Shown here: positions 1 through 11,219 of the stretch, one piece after another
Position numbering within the stretch: position 1 is the first letter of the stretch
Layout of the letters: each line of letters begins with the position of its first letter
Notes under the pieces: generated by a model
Told to the model about the DNA's origin: nothing
Database searches by the model: none
Seen by the model: only the letters and a program-made list of their open reading frames with translations
Program-made: the position numbers and the translations under genes
DNA from: Paramecium tetraurelia
Lineage: Eukaryota; Ciliophora; Oligohymenophorea; Peniculida; Parameciidae
Direction: 5' to 3'
DNA length: 64,000 nucleotides
Assembly (NCBI RefSeq): GCF_000165425.1
Contig: NW_001799144.1
Span: 376,386 to 440,385, forward strand

Positions 1-957
1 AGAGGAGGAACTCTAAAGTGTTTAATCTTCATCAGATTCAGATAATTCATTAGATTTAGATTAAAATGAATCAGATCTAGATGACTTCATTGCAGATCAA
101 ATCATTGAGTGGGCTAGTAAAAATGAATTAGAGGAATAGACTTTTGAAGTCTTAAAGGATTATGTGCTATCTAATCTCAAAGCTCAGTACACTTAGGAAA
201 CAGTGTAAATTGATAGGAATGAAACAAAGAAAATAATGAATTGGATAGAGGATGAAGATTTTGATTATTTCTGTATTAGCTCATAAAAGACTGAAAATTT
301 CAAGAAAGGAGCTCAAGTATACTTTAATTATGGAAGACTTTCAAATAGAGAATTACTATTAAGATATGGAATTGCCATAGAAAGAAACAAATATGATCAT
401 GTCTATTTAAGAATTAACACAGAAGAGTTATTAAAAAGGAGAGGGATGAGAGTATTTTAAAAATAGTATTTATCGATTAAATTAAAATATACTGAGTTTC
501 CTTTTGCTTTGCTTAAGTTTTCCAAGGCTATTACAGAGTAATATTTATTATAAGTTTTAGAAGCGAGAACCAAGATTACTATGATCTTTAGAATGTGTTG
601 AAAACAATAGATATTTAGACAGAATTGAGAGGTTAAGAATTTCTCATATCTTTAGGATTGAAGAAATCTATTGAGTTGTTGAAGTAATTTAAGGGCGAGT
701 TCAAAGAAGATCTTACTAAAAGTGATCTCTTATTAAAGGATAAACAGTTGGATTATGATGAGTATTTCTCTTTGGTTTACAGATTGGAAAAGCAGAGAAT
801 TCTCCAACAAAATATTATATTATTATAATTGGCCAGAGAAATTCTATTAGATCCAGAGAGATTGGATTACGTTTGTAGTTCTTATGAGTCATCCTAATAT
901 GAGTATACTTATAGGATAATACTGAAAAAATACTTAGAATAGATACTAATATAATGA
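1..957 (+). CDS. SET-domain protein lysine methyltransferase, C-terminal part (5' truncated by window)
   Basis: The gene enters from the left edge, so its start is not visible. Codons begin at position 2 with TAA/TAG read as Gln. At about 323-376 the frame reads FNYGRLSNRELLLRYGIA, the conserved NYG...SN.ELL..YGF block that closes SET domains of the SETD3/SETD6/Rubisco-LSMT type. A helical C-terminal region follows, fitting the LSMT substrate-binding domain. A 23-nt intron (538-560, GTAAT...TTTAG) is needed to keep frame; without it TGA appears at once. The stop TGA is at 955-957. An acidic Ser/Asp-rich stretch precedes the SET block and is probably an insertion in the domain. Family members transfer methyl groups from S-adenosylmethionine to protein lysines (histidine for SETD3). 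The substrate cannot be told from this part. Confidence 0.75.
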
Positions 958-1211
958 ATGCATAACTTCATATATATATATAATAATAATAATATTTTAA
1001 TTATTTATGACAATATAATAATTGGATAAATATTATCGATAGTTATAATTAAAGTCGATTTAGAGTACCTGCAAACTTTACATGCTAACTTATTGCACAT
1101 GAAAGGTTTTGGATGCTCATACAAATTTAAGTAATGAGTTTATAATAAATTAATTGTAATATATTTCTAAAATTTTATGGGATTTTATTAATTAATTAAC
1201 TAATTAATTTG

Positions 1212-2739
1212 ATGAATTTAAAACCTAGAATATAGATTGAAGGAAGCCAATTTCATTTGATATACGAACAAACAAATGATGATTTGTTGGATTTGATGGA
1301 GAGGGGAATACCTGAGAATAGACTTGCATTTCGGAAGAACAGCTATTGTGTTACAGACAAAAAAACTAAAATGAAATACATAGTGAATTACTCAAGGAAA
1401 CACTTAAAGTTAAGGTATATTGTATAACAATAAGCTCAGTTTCCAAAAGTCAGACTTGTAAGAATAGGATCTGGAAGTTTTGATTGACAGCTTGACCTTG
1501 AAGATTCTTCAATAGTAGAGCTTAATGAAGATAATGTTTTCTAAATTAGTCTAATTCAATGAAAGTTGTATTCGTGAAATAGAATATGCTCCAACTGACA
1601 TTGTAATTGAAATAGTTTTTGGGAGGATGATGATAGCAAAGTTTTACATATCCTACATAATCGGAAACTCATTGATGTCTGTGGAAGAGCGTTATGCTAG
1701 GTTTATGCTTATAAATTTGGAACTTCTAGAAGGCAATCAAATGAGTTTGGAAATCTTTAAGCAACCTCCAATAAATTTGCATTTTCTCACTTAATTTGTA
1801 GCTATAGATAAATTCACTGATTTGGTCTAAAGAACTTTTATTCCGATTTAGCTTTTGAACTACAAAATATTTGATAGCAACGTGTTGTATCAGCTCTACC
1901 AATTTTATTTTATGATCTATCCGAATCAGCAATTCGCTACTTTTGTTTTCGGAATAAGGAGTGATAAGTTTTTAAGTACTCTGGGTATCATACCTTTATT
2001 GATCTAAATGAAAACCTACTTTTTAAATGATAAACTTGTAATTGAAATAGAATAAGCTGATGCTTTTGCCATATTGAATGGGTATCATTAATTGGCTGAT
2101 TTTGCAGTTTTCAAACGAGAAATTCATGATGTCATTTAAAAATGGTCATTTTCAACCTGCTAAGAAATCGATGAATTCTTTTTTAAATTTCTAATCATAG
2201 GCATTAGTTATATTTTATTGTATCCCAAAAAGGATATACTATTCTAATTGATGAAAAAAACAAATTGGGATTACTTTCAGAAACACATCCTTACTTCACT
2301 AATAAATAAAATTGCTTACATACATTATCATTTAAGCTAAAAACAAAGAGGGGATTCCTCAAACTTTGATTATAGGAAATTTTTGAATTTACACATAGAT
2401 AGGTATTTTCACCTTTATGAGTATAATTGGATTAAAGAACCCAGGGATGAAAGAGAAAATCCTATCAAATATATTCTCAAATTCTATTTGGACAGAATCG
2501 ATAAGAACTTTTAGAACATTGTTAAAAATAATTTCAAAGAGAATGAGGTCAATTCTCATCTCTAGAAACTCAGTATGGTGGTATTTCAAGTGGAGAAAAT
2601 ATCATTCATCTTTCAAATCGTCGAATATACTTCTTAAAATGGACAAATCGTAAAAATTGAACAAGGACATGAGACAAATAGATGGAGATTAAGTGACTTT
2701 CCTAAATATGAATTAGAGTTTATTATAAGTTAATTTTGA
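1212..2739 (+). CDS. Hypothetical protein, 500 aa
   Basis: The frame opens at ATG 1212 and closes with TGA at 2737-2739. One intron at 1415-1439 (25 nt, GTATA...CTCAG) is required to join the two frames; it gives HLKL/SFQKSD across the junction. I do not recognise the family. The protein is rich in Leu, Ile, Phe and Tyr, with no clear signal peptide, long membrane segment or Cys/His cluster, so a soluble helical protein is most likely. The coding call rests on one long frame of about 430 codons after the intron that avoids TGA. Neighbours on both sides run in the same direction but show no link in function. Confidence 0.7.
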
Positions 2740-2852
2740 TCTTATAAGTTATATGTAAAGTATTGTATTATAATCTGGTTCTTAATTTTGAATTGAGATT
2801 TAATTTCGATTGAATAATTAACATTTATTTAATTAGTATTTACGTGTATTGG

Positions 2853-3821
2853 ATGGAATAACAAATACTTCTATAAGCCAAGATAGCCTTCTTTTTAGGG
2901 AATTTCAATAAAGTGTTAGAAATATGGTAACAAAATGACTATGATGATGACTACTATTACTTTTTAGTTTCAAGAGCATTAATAGCAGCTAGAGAATTGA
3001 AACCAAAAACTATACGATTAACAAAGAAACCATCCTCCAAACTATTGGAGATCACCGATATAGTCAGCAGATTCATGGGTCCATTGATTGAGCAATAGAA
3101 ATCAGAAACAACCATAGATGAGGATAGAAAACAAATAGAAGATGTATTGAAAAAACTTAAGGACATCATTCCCCAATAAAACTAGAAGATCATTTAAATC
3201 ATATGTGCATACATGTCTGTGAACTCCTGTGAAGCACAATATGCACTTCAATTAGAAATGCCAAAAGATGCATTTTAATAGGAATTGCTCTATCTCTAAT
3301 TCATGATATATCTAAGAGGAAGAAGATTTGATCTGGCAGAGTCCACTCTACTCGACCTGAGAAGATTTGATGATGAAGACATCCTGACATATCTTGCTTA
3401 AATATATCTAAATGTATGCAGTTTTGTATATCTCTATAGTTGTATAATGGACAACCAGAATAAGCATATAAATCAATATAAGAAACCAAAGATAGATTTG
3501 GAGATTCCTCTAAATTGATGAATTTGATGATTACTTGTCTCATCCAGTATGTTATTCTCAAATTAGCATTTTAGTCAAAATAAATTTGAAGAGGCTTTCG
3601 AATTAGGATAAAAGGTGAAAACTCTCATAATTGACAATGAACAATTTTCAGATCGCCAGGAAATTGAAATTTGTCTATCGAATCTAATAGTTTTAAGTGA
3701 ATTGCTCAATAAATAACAATAAAAAGAGGAATACATTTAAGTTTTGGAATAAATAAATAAATCGTGTCATTTCTTAAAGAGATATTAAGAGAAGGTTAAG
3801 AAAATTGAATAATTATCATGA
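2853..3821 (+). CDS. Coatomer epsilon subunit-like protein (epsilon-COP)
   Basis: The product is 304 aa after removal of two introns, 3414-3439 (26 nt) and 3547-3574 (28 nt), both GTATG...TAG; only this splicing keeps frame. The length matches epsilon-COP, about 300 aa. It begins with a helical segment on the pattern ..AKIAFFLGNFNKVLEIW, like the epsilon-COP N-terminus. TPR-like repeats follow, and the diagnostic C-terminal flow is present: RRFDLAESTLLDL, then a YNGQPEQAY helix pair, then CLSNLIVLSELL just before the end. In other eukaryotes this subunit caps alpha-COP in the COPI coat, which buds retrograde vesicles at the Golgi. Its 3' end lies 53 bp from the convergent PHD-finger gene. The assignment rests on pattern reading, not a search. 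Confidence 0.7.
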
Positions 3822-3874
3822 TATTTTATAATCTATATGTTTAAATAAACAATACAATGAATTTAGGTATGCTG

Positions 3875-5212
3875 TCAATATTCTCCAACTAAATCTCTGT
3901 AATTCATCCTCTAATTTATTCTTCTTCTCAAACTTCTGCTACTCAACTATTATTATTCCTAAGTCTTTTCATTAGAATTGAATACTTACTTCTTATTGCT
4001 GTTACAATTACTAACTTTATTATTAAGACGACATTACATGTTATTGTAATACATGAGGTGGAGATGCCAATTGCACTTTTTTAGTTCTTTTAATCGAATT
4101 TCGAAGGAGATCCAAATCCAGTTTGATTTCATCATCAAACAAGTTCAATCGATACGCTAAGACTTAATGGACATAGTTTACTGTATTGTATTTTATTGTC
4201 CTTAGTAGCAACAAAGGTAATGTTTTTCTCTTTATTTTTACAATCCTCTTGTTCAGGAATGGGTACCTATTTGGGAGGTGGAAATTCATCTGATTTTTTC
4301 AATGGTTTAGTTTTCTTAATGTTTTTGGAACAACTTAAACAGTGATATGGAGTAGTTTCTGGTTCATTTTCAATATTTTAATTTCTATATTTTTATTCGC
4401 AAGCAATGTGATTCTATGATTGTTGATATTACATACCCATTTTTGACATTGATCACATTAAACCCAACCAGCTTCGTCATCGTAAGAGCCGTAAACCTTT
4501 AATAAATGAAATGAGGATATTGATACTTATTCGCAAAAATCACAATATTTTCCTTTATTAAATAATTTAGAACATTTGTCACAAAAGAATAATATATCAT
4601 GTCTCTTGGATTTAATTTTCTTGTCTCCAACATTCATACACTAAACGTTGTAACATTTCTTAGTAGTCTATTGTGGTTCATCATCCTCCACTGTTATTGT
4701 TATAGGATTGGCTGCATTATTTTTAATCTTCCGACCTGAATTCTCCTCCTGTCGATTGCTCGACAAATTCAGCTAGGGTTATGATTACCCAGGATTTGGT
4801 AGATATGATAACATTTCGATTCCATTCATTAAAGCAGAAATATCTAAGAAATTAGTCAAACAAACATATATATATCGGGTATATTGTGAGTATGACAAGC
4901 ATAATTATCCTTACTTAGTATATTGGGGGCTTGATAGCAATCCTTTAATTATTAGTTTTAATTCATGCATTGAAATAGGCTTGGATTTAGTAGCTATCTC
5001 AATAGGTATTGTTGCATTTCAGGTCCAAACATCCGCATCAAATTTTGATTGCTAATATAATTATAGGTATATCATATATATATATGGATATCAGTAAATA
5101 GAATGGAATGTTTAGATGTAATGTCATACCTTTAAAAGAGAAATTATTGATCAAATTCAGATGCATTGTTCCCAAAAGTGAATGGTTGATTGTTATTCTT
5201 CCCTTGGCTCAT
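3875..5212 (-). CDS. PHD-finger protein
   Basis: The start is ATG at 5212-5210 and the stop TGA at 3877-3875. The core is a Cys/His zinc module: paired Cys motifs (KCYNVQCMN, FFCDKCSKLF, YCDFCEQ), then GWVQCDQCQKWNHIACEQ and YHCLSC, as in PHD fingers that read histone tails. Up to seven gaps interrupt the coding frame. Two near the 5' end are unusually long for Paramecium (5052-5129, 78 nt; 4844-4914, 71 nt). The others are about 23-31 nt, including the one inside the PHD finger that restores QKW-NHIAC. A possible 30-nt intron just before the finger would end in AAG. The tail is Gln-rich and ends RRRINQRMNYRDLVGEY. A nuclear, chromatin-related role is inferred. The gene converges on the epsilon-COP gene. 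Confidence 0.75.
4844..4914 (-). other. Unusually long intron (71 nt) in PHD-finger gene
   Basis: This AT-rich segment starts GTAAGG and ends TTCTTAG on the minus strand and contains an in-frame TGA. Removing it exactly joins PNIL to NISALMNG in frame. It is more than twice the length of nearly all other introns in this window. Confidence 0.55.
5052..5129 (-). other. Unusually long intron (78 nt) in PHD-finger gene
   Basis: This AT-rich segment starts GTATGAC and ends ATATTAG on the minus strand and includes TGA in the upstream reading frame. Removing it joins QQFLFQ to SNQNLMRMFG in frame. Its length stands out against the 20-31-nt introns elsewhere. Confidence 0.55.
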
Positions 5213-5667
5213 TTTTATATTTTTTAATTTAAACAGAACCGAAATTTTAATAATACAACCTTGTAATAAAAATATGTGTAAAACTCATTCAATGATTTTA
5301 ATCAAATATTGAAATATTGAAATACTAAATCTATATATATATATTTTTATAACGAACTTATAAGTTAATAGGTTCATTAGTTCATCAATCTGAATTTGGG
5401 TTTTGTTATTTAATTAAATTAGAGATGCAATTGAAAATAATAGTCTAAAATCCATTTTATAATTAATCGGATGATACTGATTATTAATTTAACCGCATTC
5501 ACAAAATAAAATATAAATATTTAATGATACAATTTCAATCCTGTCCTATGATTCTCATTAGTTATTATTAAAATTTAACTACTATAAGATATGTAAATAA
5601 TATATATTTTTCACACATAAGAGGAATTGTATGATTTGAGCGAATTTTAAAAATTAATTCATTTATT

Positions 5668-8604
5668 ATGTAGCAAGGATCAAGACTGAAAGAGGCTACC
5701 GAAGGAACAATCTCACAGTTCACCAGCAAGATAGGAGGACCTTTCAAGATAGCCAAACCTGTATTCTAAGAGAAAAGATTAAAACTATTTTCTGAGATTT
5801 ATCAGCGTCAACAGGCTGAATTGAAGTAGATGCAATAGACTCCAATTAAAATCACACTCAAGGATGGCAAACAGATCGAAGGTTTCAAGTATGATTCTAT
5901 TTTAGGTAAGAAATGGGTAACAACTCCACTGTCCATTGCCTTGGGGATAAGCAAGAAAATGGCTGAAAACATGGTTGCTGCAAAGGTAGTCTATGAAACT
6001 ATATTTGAAAAAAGTATTGATTATAAAATAGAATAGGTTTCGTTGACGTTGACCATGAAGAGACATCTAGTCAAGCATCCTCAACAATACATTAGAAACC
6101 TGATTACTTGATATGGGACTTGACTAGACCTTTGGAAGGAGATTGTAGTTTAGAATTGTTATCATTTGATGATAAAAATGGCCAAGAAGTTTTTTGGCAT
6201 TCCTCTGCTCATATTCTAGGAGCTGCTTTGGAAGAAATCTATGGATGTCATCTCTGTATTGGTCCAGCAATAGAAGGAGGATTCTTTTATGATTGTTATA
6301 TAGGTGATATTAAGGTTACATAGAATGATTACGTGAAAATTGAAAAGGCTGCATAGGATCTCGTTGCTGCAAAACAGGAGTTCTAGAGGGCCATTTTGAC
6401 TAAGGAAGAATGGTATTGTCCAATAATTATACAATAGTCTTGAGATATTTGGAAGTAATCCTTTTAAACGATAATTGATAACAAACAAAATACCTGATGG
6501 ATCTTTGACTACTGCCTATAGATGTGGTAATTTGATAGATTTGTGTACTGGTCCCCATTTACCTAATACAAGTTATGTGAAGGCATTTTAAATAACAAAA
6601 AATTCAGCCGCATATTGGTTGGGTAAAAATACTAATGACGATTTGCAAAGAGTTTATGGGATTACATTTCCGAACAAGAAATTATTGGATGAATATGTCA
6701 AAATTTAAAAGGAACTCGCTCAAAGGGATCACAGGAATGTTGGAAAGAAACAAAACTTGTATTTATTCCATCAATTATCTCCTGGTTCAGCCTTTTTCTA
6801 CCCCAGTGGTGCTCACATCTATAACACATTGATGAATTTTCTGAGAAGATAATATTACATTAGAGGATATTAGGAAGTCATATCTCCTAATATATTTAAT
6901 GCTTAATTATGGAAGATAAGTGGACATTACGATAAGTATAAGGAGAATCTCTTCTTTATCAATATGGGAGAAGAAGGAGAGTATGGGTTAAAGCCTATGA
7001 ATTGTCCTGGACATTGTTTAATGTTTGATATGGTCTAGCATAGCTATAGAGATTTGCCAATTAGATTTGCAGATTTTGGAGTTCTACATAGAAATGAGGT
7101 GCATGGTGCATTGACTGGTTTAACTAGAGTGCGTAGATTCTAATAGGATGATGCTCACATCTTTTGTAGAATGGATCAAATTTAGGATGAAATTAAGAAT
7201 TGTCTAGACTTTTTGAGTTACATATACTCGCTGTTTGGATTTGAATTCAAATTGTATTTAAGTACACGTCCTGAGAAGTTTTTGGGTACCAAAGATGTGT
7301 GGGACAATGCTGAATATTAATTAGAGTAGGGATTGAAGAAGTTTGGAAAGCATTTTGAAATAAATCCAGGAGATGGTGCATTTTATGGACCAAAAATAGA
7401 TGTCAAATTATACGATGCCTATAAAAGAGAACATTAATGTGGAACAATTTAACTAGATTTCAATTTGCCTGAAAGATTCAACTTACAATTTAGAGCAAGT
7501 GAGGATGTTCATGAAGTGTAATAGGACAAGGAAACAGTGCACAATGAATAAATATAGGTGGCCTAAGAAATAATTGATATTCATCGTAAGGAATCTCATT
7601 AATCAGATCAAGCAGAGGGTGATGTACTAAGTACTCCTCCTCGCCATCTTCAAGAATAGAGTGAATAGCCAGGAGAATTGAAGGTTTAATCTACTCATTC
7701 ATTATAATCAGATAAGGTATTAGAGTAATAGTAATAACAATATTAATAATTGTAACTGTAATAACACTCGCATTCAGCCTCTAGTTTATTGCATAAGAAG
7801 TAAAAGTTGCCTGAAGAACTTTTGGAGTCTGGATCTAGTTAAGCATTGTCAAATCACGAATTACACAAAGTGTTACATGGTAATTATTAATTAAATTATT
7901 TAATAGAGAAGAAATATGAATTGGGTTACCATCATTTAAAACCAGGTTTTGCGAGACCTGTCATTATTCATAGAGCCATTTTAGGTTCATTGGAAAGGAT
8001 GATAGCAGTCTTAACAGAATAATGTGGTGGTAAATGGCCATTTTGGTTGTCTCCAAAACAATTGATTCTATGTCCAGTGTCTGCCTATTATAGGGATGTT
8101 GCAGAAAAGATCTCAGCTAGATTGAGATTGGAAGGTTATACTGTGAATACTGATGAATCAGATCAAACTTTGGCTAAGAAAGTGAGAAATGCTTAAGTCC
8201 AATATTATAATTTTGTTGGAGTTATTGGAGAGGAGGAAGTGCGTACTGGAGTCATTGATATTAGAGATTGCGAAAAAAATACTAGAATTGTACATCATTA
8301 ATTTTATGCTTAGGGTAAATTAACAATTCCATAATTGTGTAAATTTTTTGAATCTTTAAAACCTCCTAAGTCCAAAGTTGAAATGGAAATCCATGAACAT
8401 GATGATACTCATCTTAAATTGAACGACGAATTATAAGATAAGGTATTTCTTGATGGAGATGGTTTCGTTGTTGGGCCCAGGGATTATGAATAGTTCCCAA
8501 AAGTCAAAGAGATAGACCCAGCCTTATAAAATTTAATTAGATGGCAGAAACATATGACCTTTCTAATTAAATAGGATTAACAAAAATTATAATAATAAGA
8601 ATGA
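5668..8604 (+). CDS. Threonyl-tRNA synthetase
   Basis: The product is about 962 aa after two introns (6014-6036, 23 nt; 6413-6437, 25 nt). It charges tRNA-Thr with threonine. In order it shows: a TGS-like region ending [17 protein letters not shown]; an editing domain with [13 protein letters not shown] (the HxxxH motif), GGFFYDCY and [14 protein letters not shown]; and a class II catalytic core with [12 protein letters not shown] (zinc-binding Cys), motif 2 [19 protein letters not shown] and motif 3 [16 protein letters not shown]. The anticodon-binding domain follows. Cytosolic enzymes are usually about 720 aa. Much of the excess is a roughly 130-residue low-complexity Gln/Ser/His-rich insertion (about 7500-7935), placed between PERFNLQF and ARPVIIHRA. 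There is also a C-terminal extension. No frame problem was seen. The ATG at 5668 is the first in frame. Confidence 0.95.
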
Positions 8605-8646
8605 TATATTTCCATATATCAATATATTAAAAATAATGCATAATAT

Positions 8647-10119
8647 TCAATGTGGGAATAATTCAAGTATTTTTTTCGATATATTTTATATCTCCTTGCT
8701 GTTTGCATTGTGAGTTTCCAAATAATTGAGTGCATATTCTCTTGAATCGACATCTGCTTCAATCAACTTCAATAGAGAGTCTGTCACATCTCTCACCAAG
8801 TCAGTATAATAGAAGAACTCCATCAGAATTTCTACTATTTTAACAGTTTCCTATTTAAAACTCTTATTAACTCATACTTCCAAGGCTATATAGATGGCTT
8901 CGTTGTAGTCCCTCAAGAATTTGCAAAGAGTCCTTCCATATTGCTTATAATCATCATAATTTTCTAAACCCCTTGGGATTAGTTTAGCCAATGCAATCAC
9001 AACCCTAGGTCCAAGTAAATCATCCAAAGTCTCATAGCTGTTGGATAACAATTTTGTTATGATAATAAATCCATCAGGATAATCTGCAATATTCATCAAT
9101 GCTTGCTTAACATCCTTACTAAAATCTTTATTTAAAAGAGAGATCAATTTCTAATTTGAATTTAAATTAAAATACTTAAATAATTTCGTCATTCTCTACA
9201 TGCACACACTACTTCTTGCCTTCAAGGTTTATGGTGCAATTCATAATCAAAATAGTGGCAAAATAAGCTTCCTCTTGAAGTGGACTATCCAAATATCTAT
9301 TCGCAACGTTAATTGCATTTTCTCTAATTGCTTCCTCTTTGCCTTCATGATTAGCACATATTTTAGATAAAACCTCCAAAGACAAATACGTTATTCTTTA
9401 AGTATAACTTTAATCGTAGTAATTCTCTTGGGATAGAATTTCAATGAATCTCTAAATGGTTCCACAATTTAAAAAGAAGAAAATGCCATTATCAAATTCA
9501 ACTATTTTTGCAAATGCCTCCAATAAATAGACAGTAAATTTCGGATATTCTTTAGATTACATAAAGGATTAGATCATCTTTTTAGTGAGATTAGATTTGC
9601 ACAAAATATCCACTCCATCTCTACCAGTAATTATCCTACATAATGCCCACCCACATTGTTCTCTAGCATCATCAAATAATAATTTCGACAACCCATCGAA
9701 ACTCAAATCACCTAATTATTCTCTTCCTCTCATTATACTCACTAAACATCCCAATAAAATGACTGCTTGTTTTCTAATCTAAATGTCTTTATGATGCAGA
9801 TAAGCACTAGCAATTCCCACCAGACCTAATTCTAAAGAGTAAGATTACCTTGCGATATCATTTGATCCTTCATCTCTTAATGATCTACCATTTCATTCAA
9901 AGTAATCAGGGCATCTCTGTATTTAAAGGCTTCAATGTTTTCCATGAGCAATATTTCAATCAATTTAGGAATGGAACGGTCAAACACGGCATGATAAACC
10001 TATTCTTTAGTATGAGTATTACTTCAGAAGGATCATATCTATCTTTGAAATCAGGTTCAACATAGGGATGTCTATCCTTCAGAATTTTCAGAAACAACGT
10101 GAAGTTTATAGCTTTACAT
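8647..10119 (-). CDS. Armadillo-repeat protein resembling radial spoke head 14 (RSPH14/RTDR1)
   Basis: Successive armadillo-type helical repeats run through the whole protein. The order matches the RSPH14 pattern: EVYHAVFDRSIPKLIEILL, then KYRDALITLNEMV, then EQCGWALCRI, then INLEGKKQ followed by NDEIIQKLISLL and KQALMNIADYPDG. RSPH14 is an axonemal protein of motile cilia, which suits a ciliate. Introns are 10000-10022 (23), 9826-9848 (23), 9151-9175 (25) and 8851-8877 (27 nt); the last hides an in-frame TGA. The stop is at 8649-8647, 42 bp from the convergent ThrRS gene. The 5' end is unsure. The nearest ATG (10119) reaches the main frame only through a 22-nt GTT...AAG intron or a frameshift. 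Another armadillo protein is possible. Confidence 0.65.
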
Positions 10120-10149
10120 TTTATATAAAATATATAATTTATTCAAGCA

Positions 10150-10912
10150 ATTTTTTCTTATTGAAGTAATTAAGCTTCATGAATGATAGATTTGCTCTTT
10201 ACAATGGGGCACCATTCTAACTAAAAATCAGGCGGCTTTGAAATCCCTCTATAATGGATTATTAGTATTTTATAGCATTTAAATTCATATAGTGAAGTCA
10301 AAATTCCTTAAGCAGCCAATCTGAAACCGTTGACATCTCATAAACTATACTTCAACCAAGATTGTGGTTCAACACCTATATAGGCTAACCATTCTTTCCA
10401 TATCTGATCACTTTGATTTCACCTTCAGGTCAAATACAGGCAGTGTCCAAAATATCCAATTTCATCCCAACTGTGAATTGACTGACTTTTCCTTACACCT
10501 TCCACAATAGAACCTATTTCAATTAAGTGAATAATTTTATATTATTCGTTTGAATAATCCCAACCTAATCATTATACTTGAAATTTAAGCAAATATTCAA
10601 GCAAGCATTTTTAACAGAAGCCGTATTCACAAATTATTGTTACATAATCCACATAAATAGGTTGGCATAATCTTCAAATCTACTCTATATTGGTTTAAGA
10701 AACATATATTTATTGTCCTTTTTATTATCATCCAATACTTTTCTTTCTAATTTCGTATTCATTTAATTTGTTTAAGCCCTTGATTTCTTTAATTCTTAAT
10801 CTTAGAATTCTTTTTGGAACCTAACTTTTCTTAGTTCATCAAGAGCATTTATTTTATCATGTTAATTATTTGTTCATTTATAAATATGAATAAATCTCTT
10901 CAAAATAAACAT
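10150..10912 (-). pseudogene. Decayed gene of unknown family, likely relic
   Basis: One reading frame on the minus strand reads as coherent protein for about 240 codons but is interrupted by TGA several times. At least three of these fall where tryptophan is expected (DTACI-TGA-PEGEIKVIRYG, NHNLG-TGA-SIVYEM and KEF-TGA-LHY). The motif VGMKLDILDTACI resembles small beta-barrel domains that begin VGDKLDVLD.... No set of short introns removes the stops while keeping the rest. The relic ends just before the RSPH14-like gene and might once have been a separate upstream gene. TGA is clearly a stop in the surrounding genes, so decay is the simplest reading. Confidence 0.5.
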
Positions 10913-11219
10913 CAGATTATTAATTTAAGATAACAATGCAAATTTCATGAAAAGTACATTTGGTTAATCAAAATACTTAACAAAATTGAGTAGTTCTATT
11001 TTGTGAATTGAAATCTCATACGATGCATGAATAATAATAAGAATTGAATAGGAAGTGGGATATAAAAATAAGATTATGGTTTATTGAATATTCATCATAT
11101 AATAATAATAATGAGATGTCATTGGTAGGTTTAATTAACAATTATTTATGCGCAAATAATATAAATACTTGTTTTAATTATGGGAAATTTTAAATCTTTT
11201 TTTTAAAAGTTAATAACAC
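10913..11219. other. AT-rich intergenic stretch upstream of EF-2
   Basis: There is no coherent reading frame on either strand. It probably holds the EF-2 promoter and 5' UTR, but no specific element can be named. Confidence 0.5.

Noticed and set aside
538-560. Frameshift in the SET-domain gene
   Set aside because: A 23-nt GTAAT...TTTAG intron explains the phase change exactly.
10150-10912. TGA read as tryptophan in this locus
   Set aside because: All well-recognised genes in the window end at TGA and use TGG for Trp, so local decay is far simpler.
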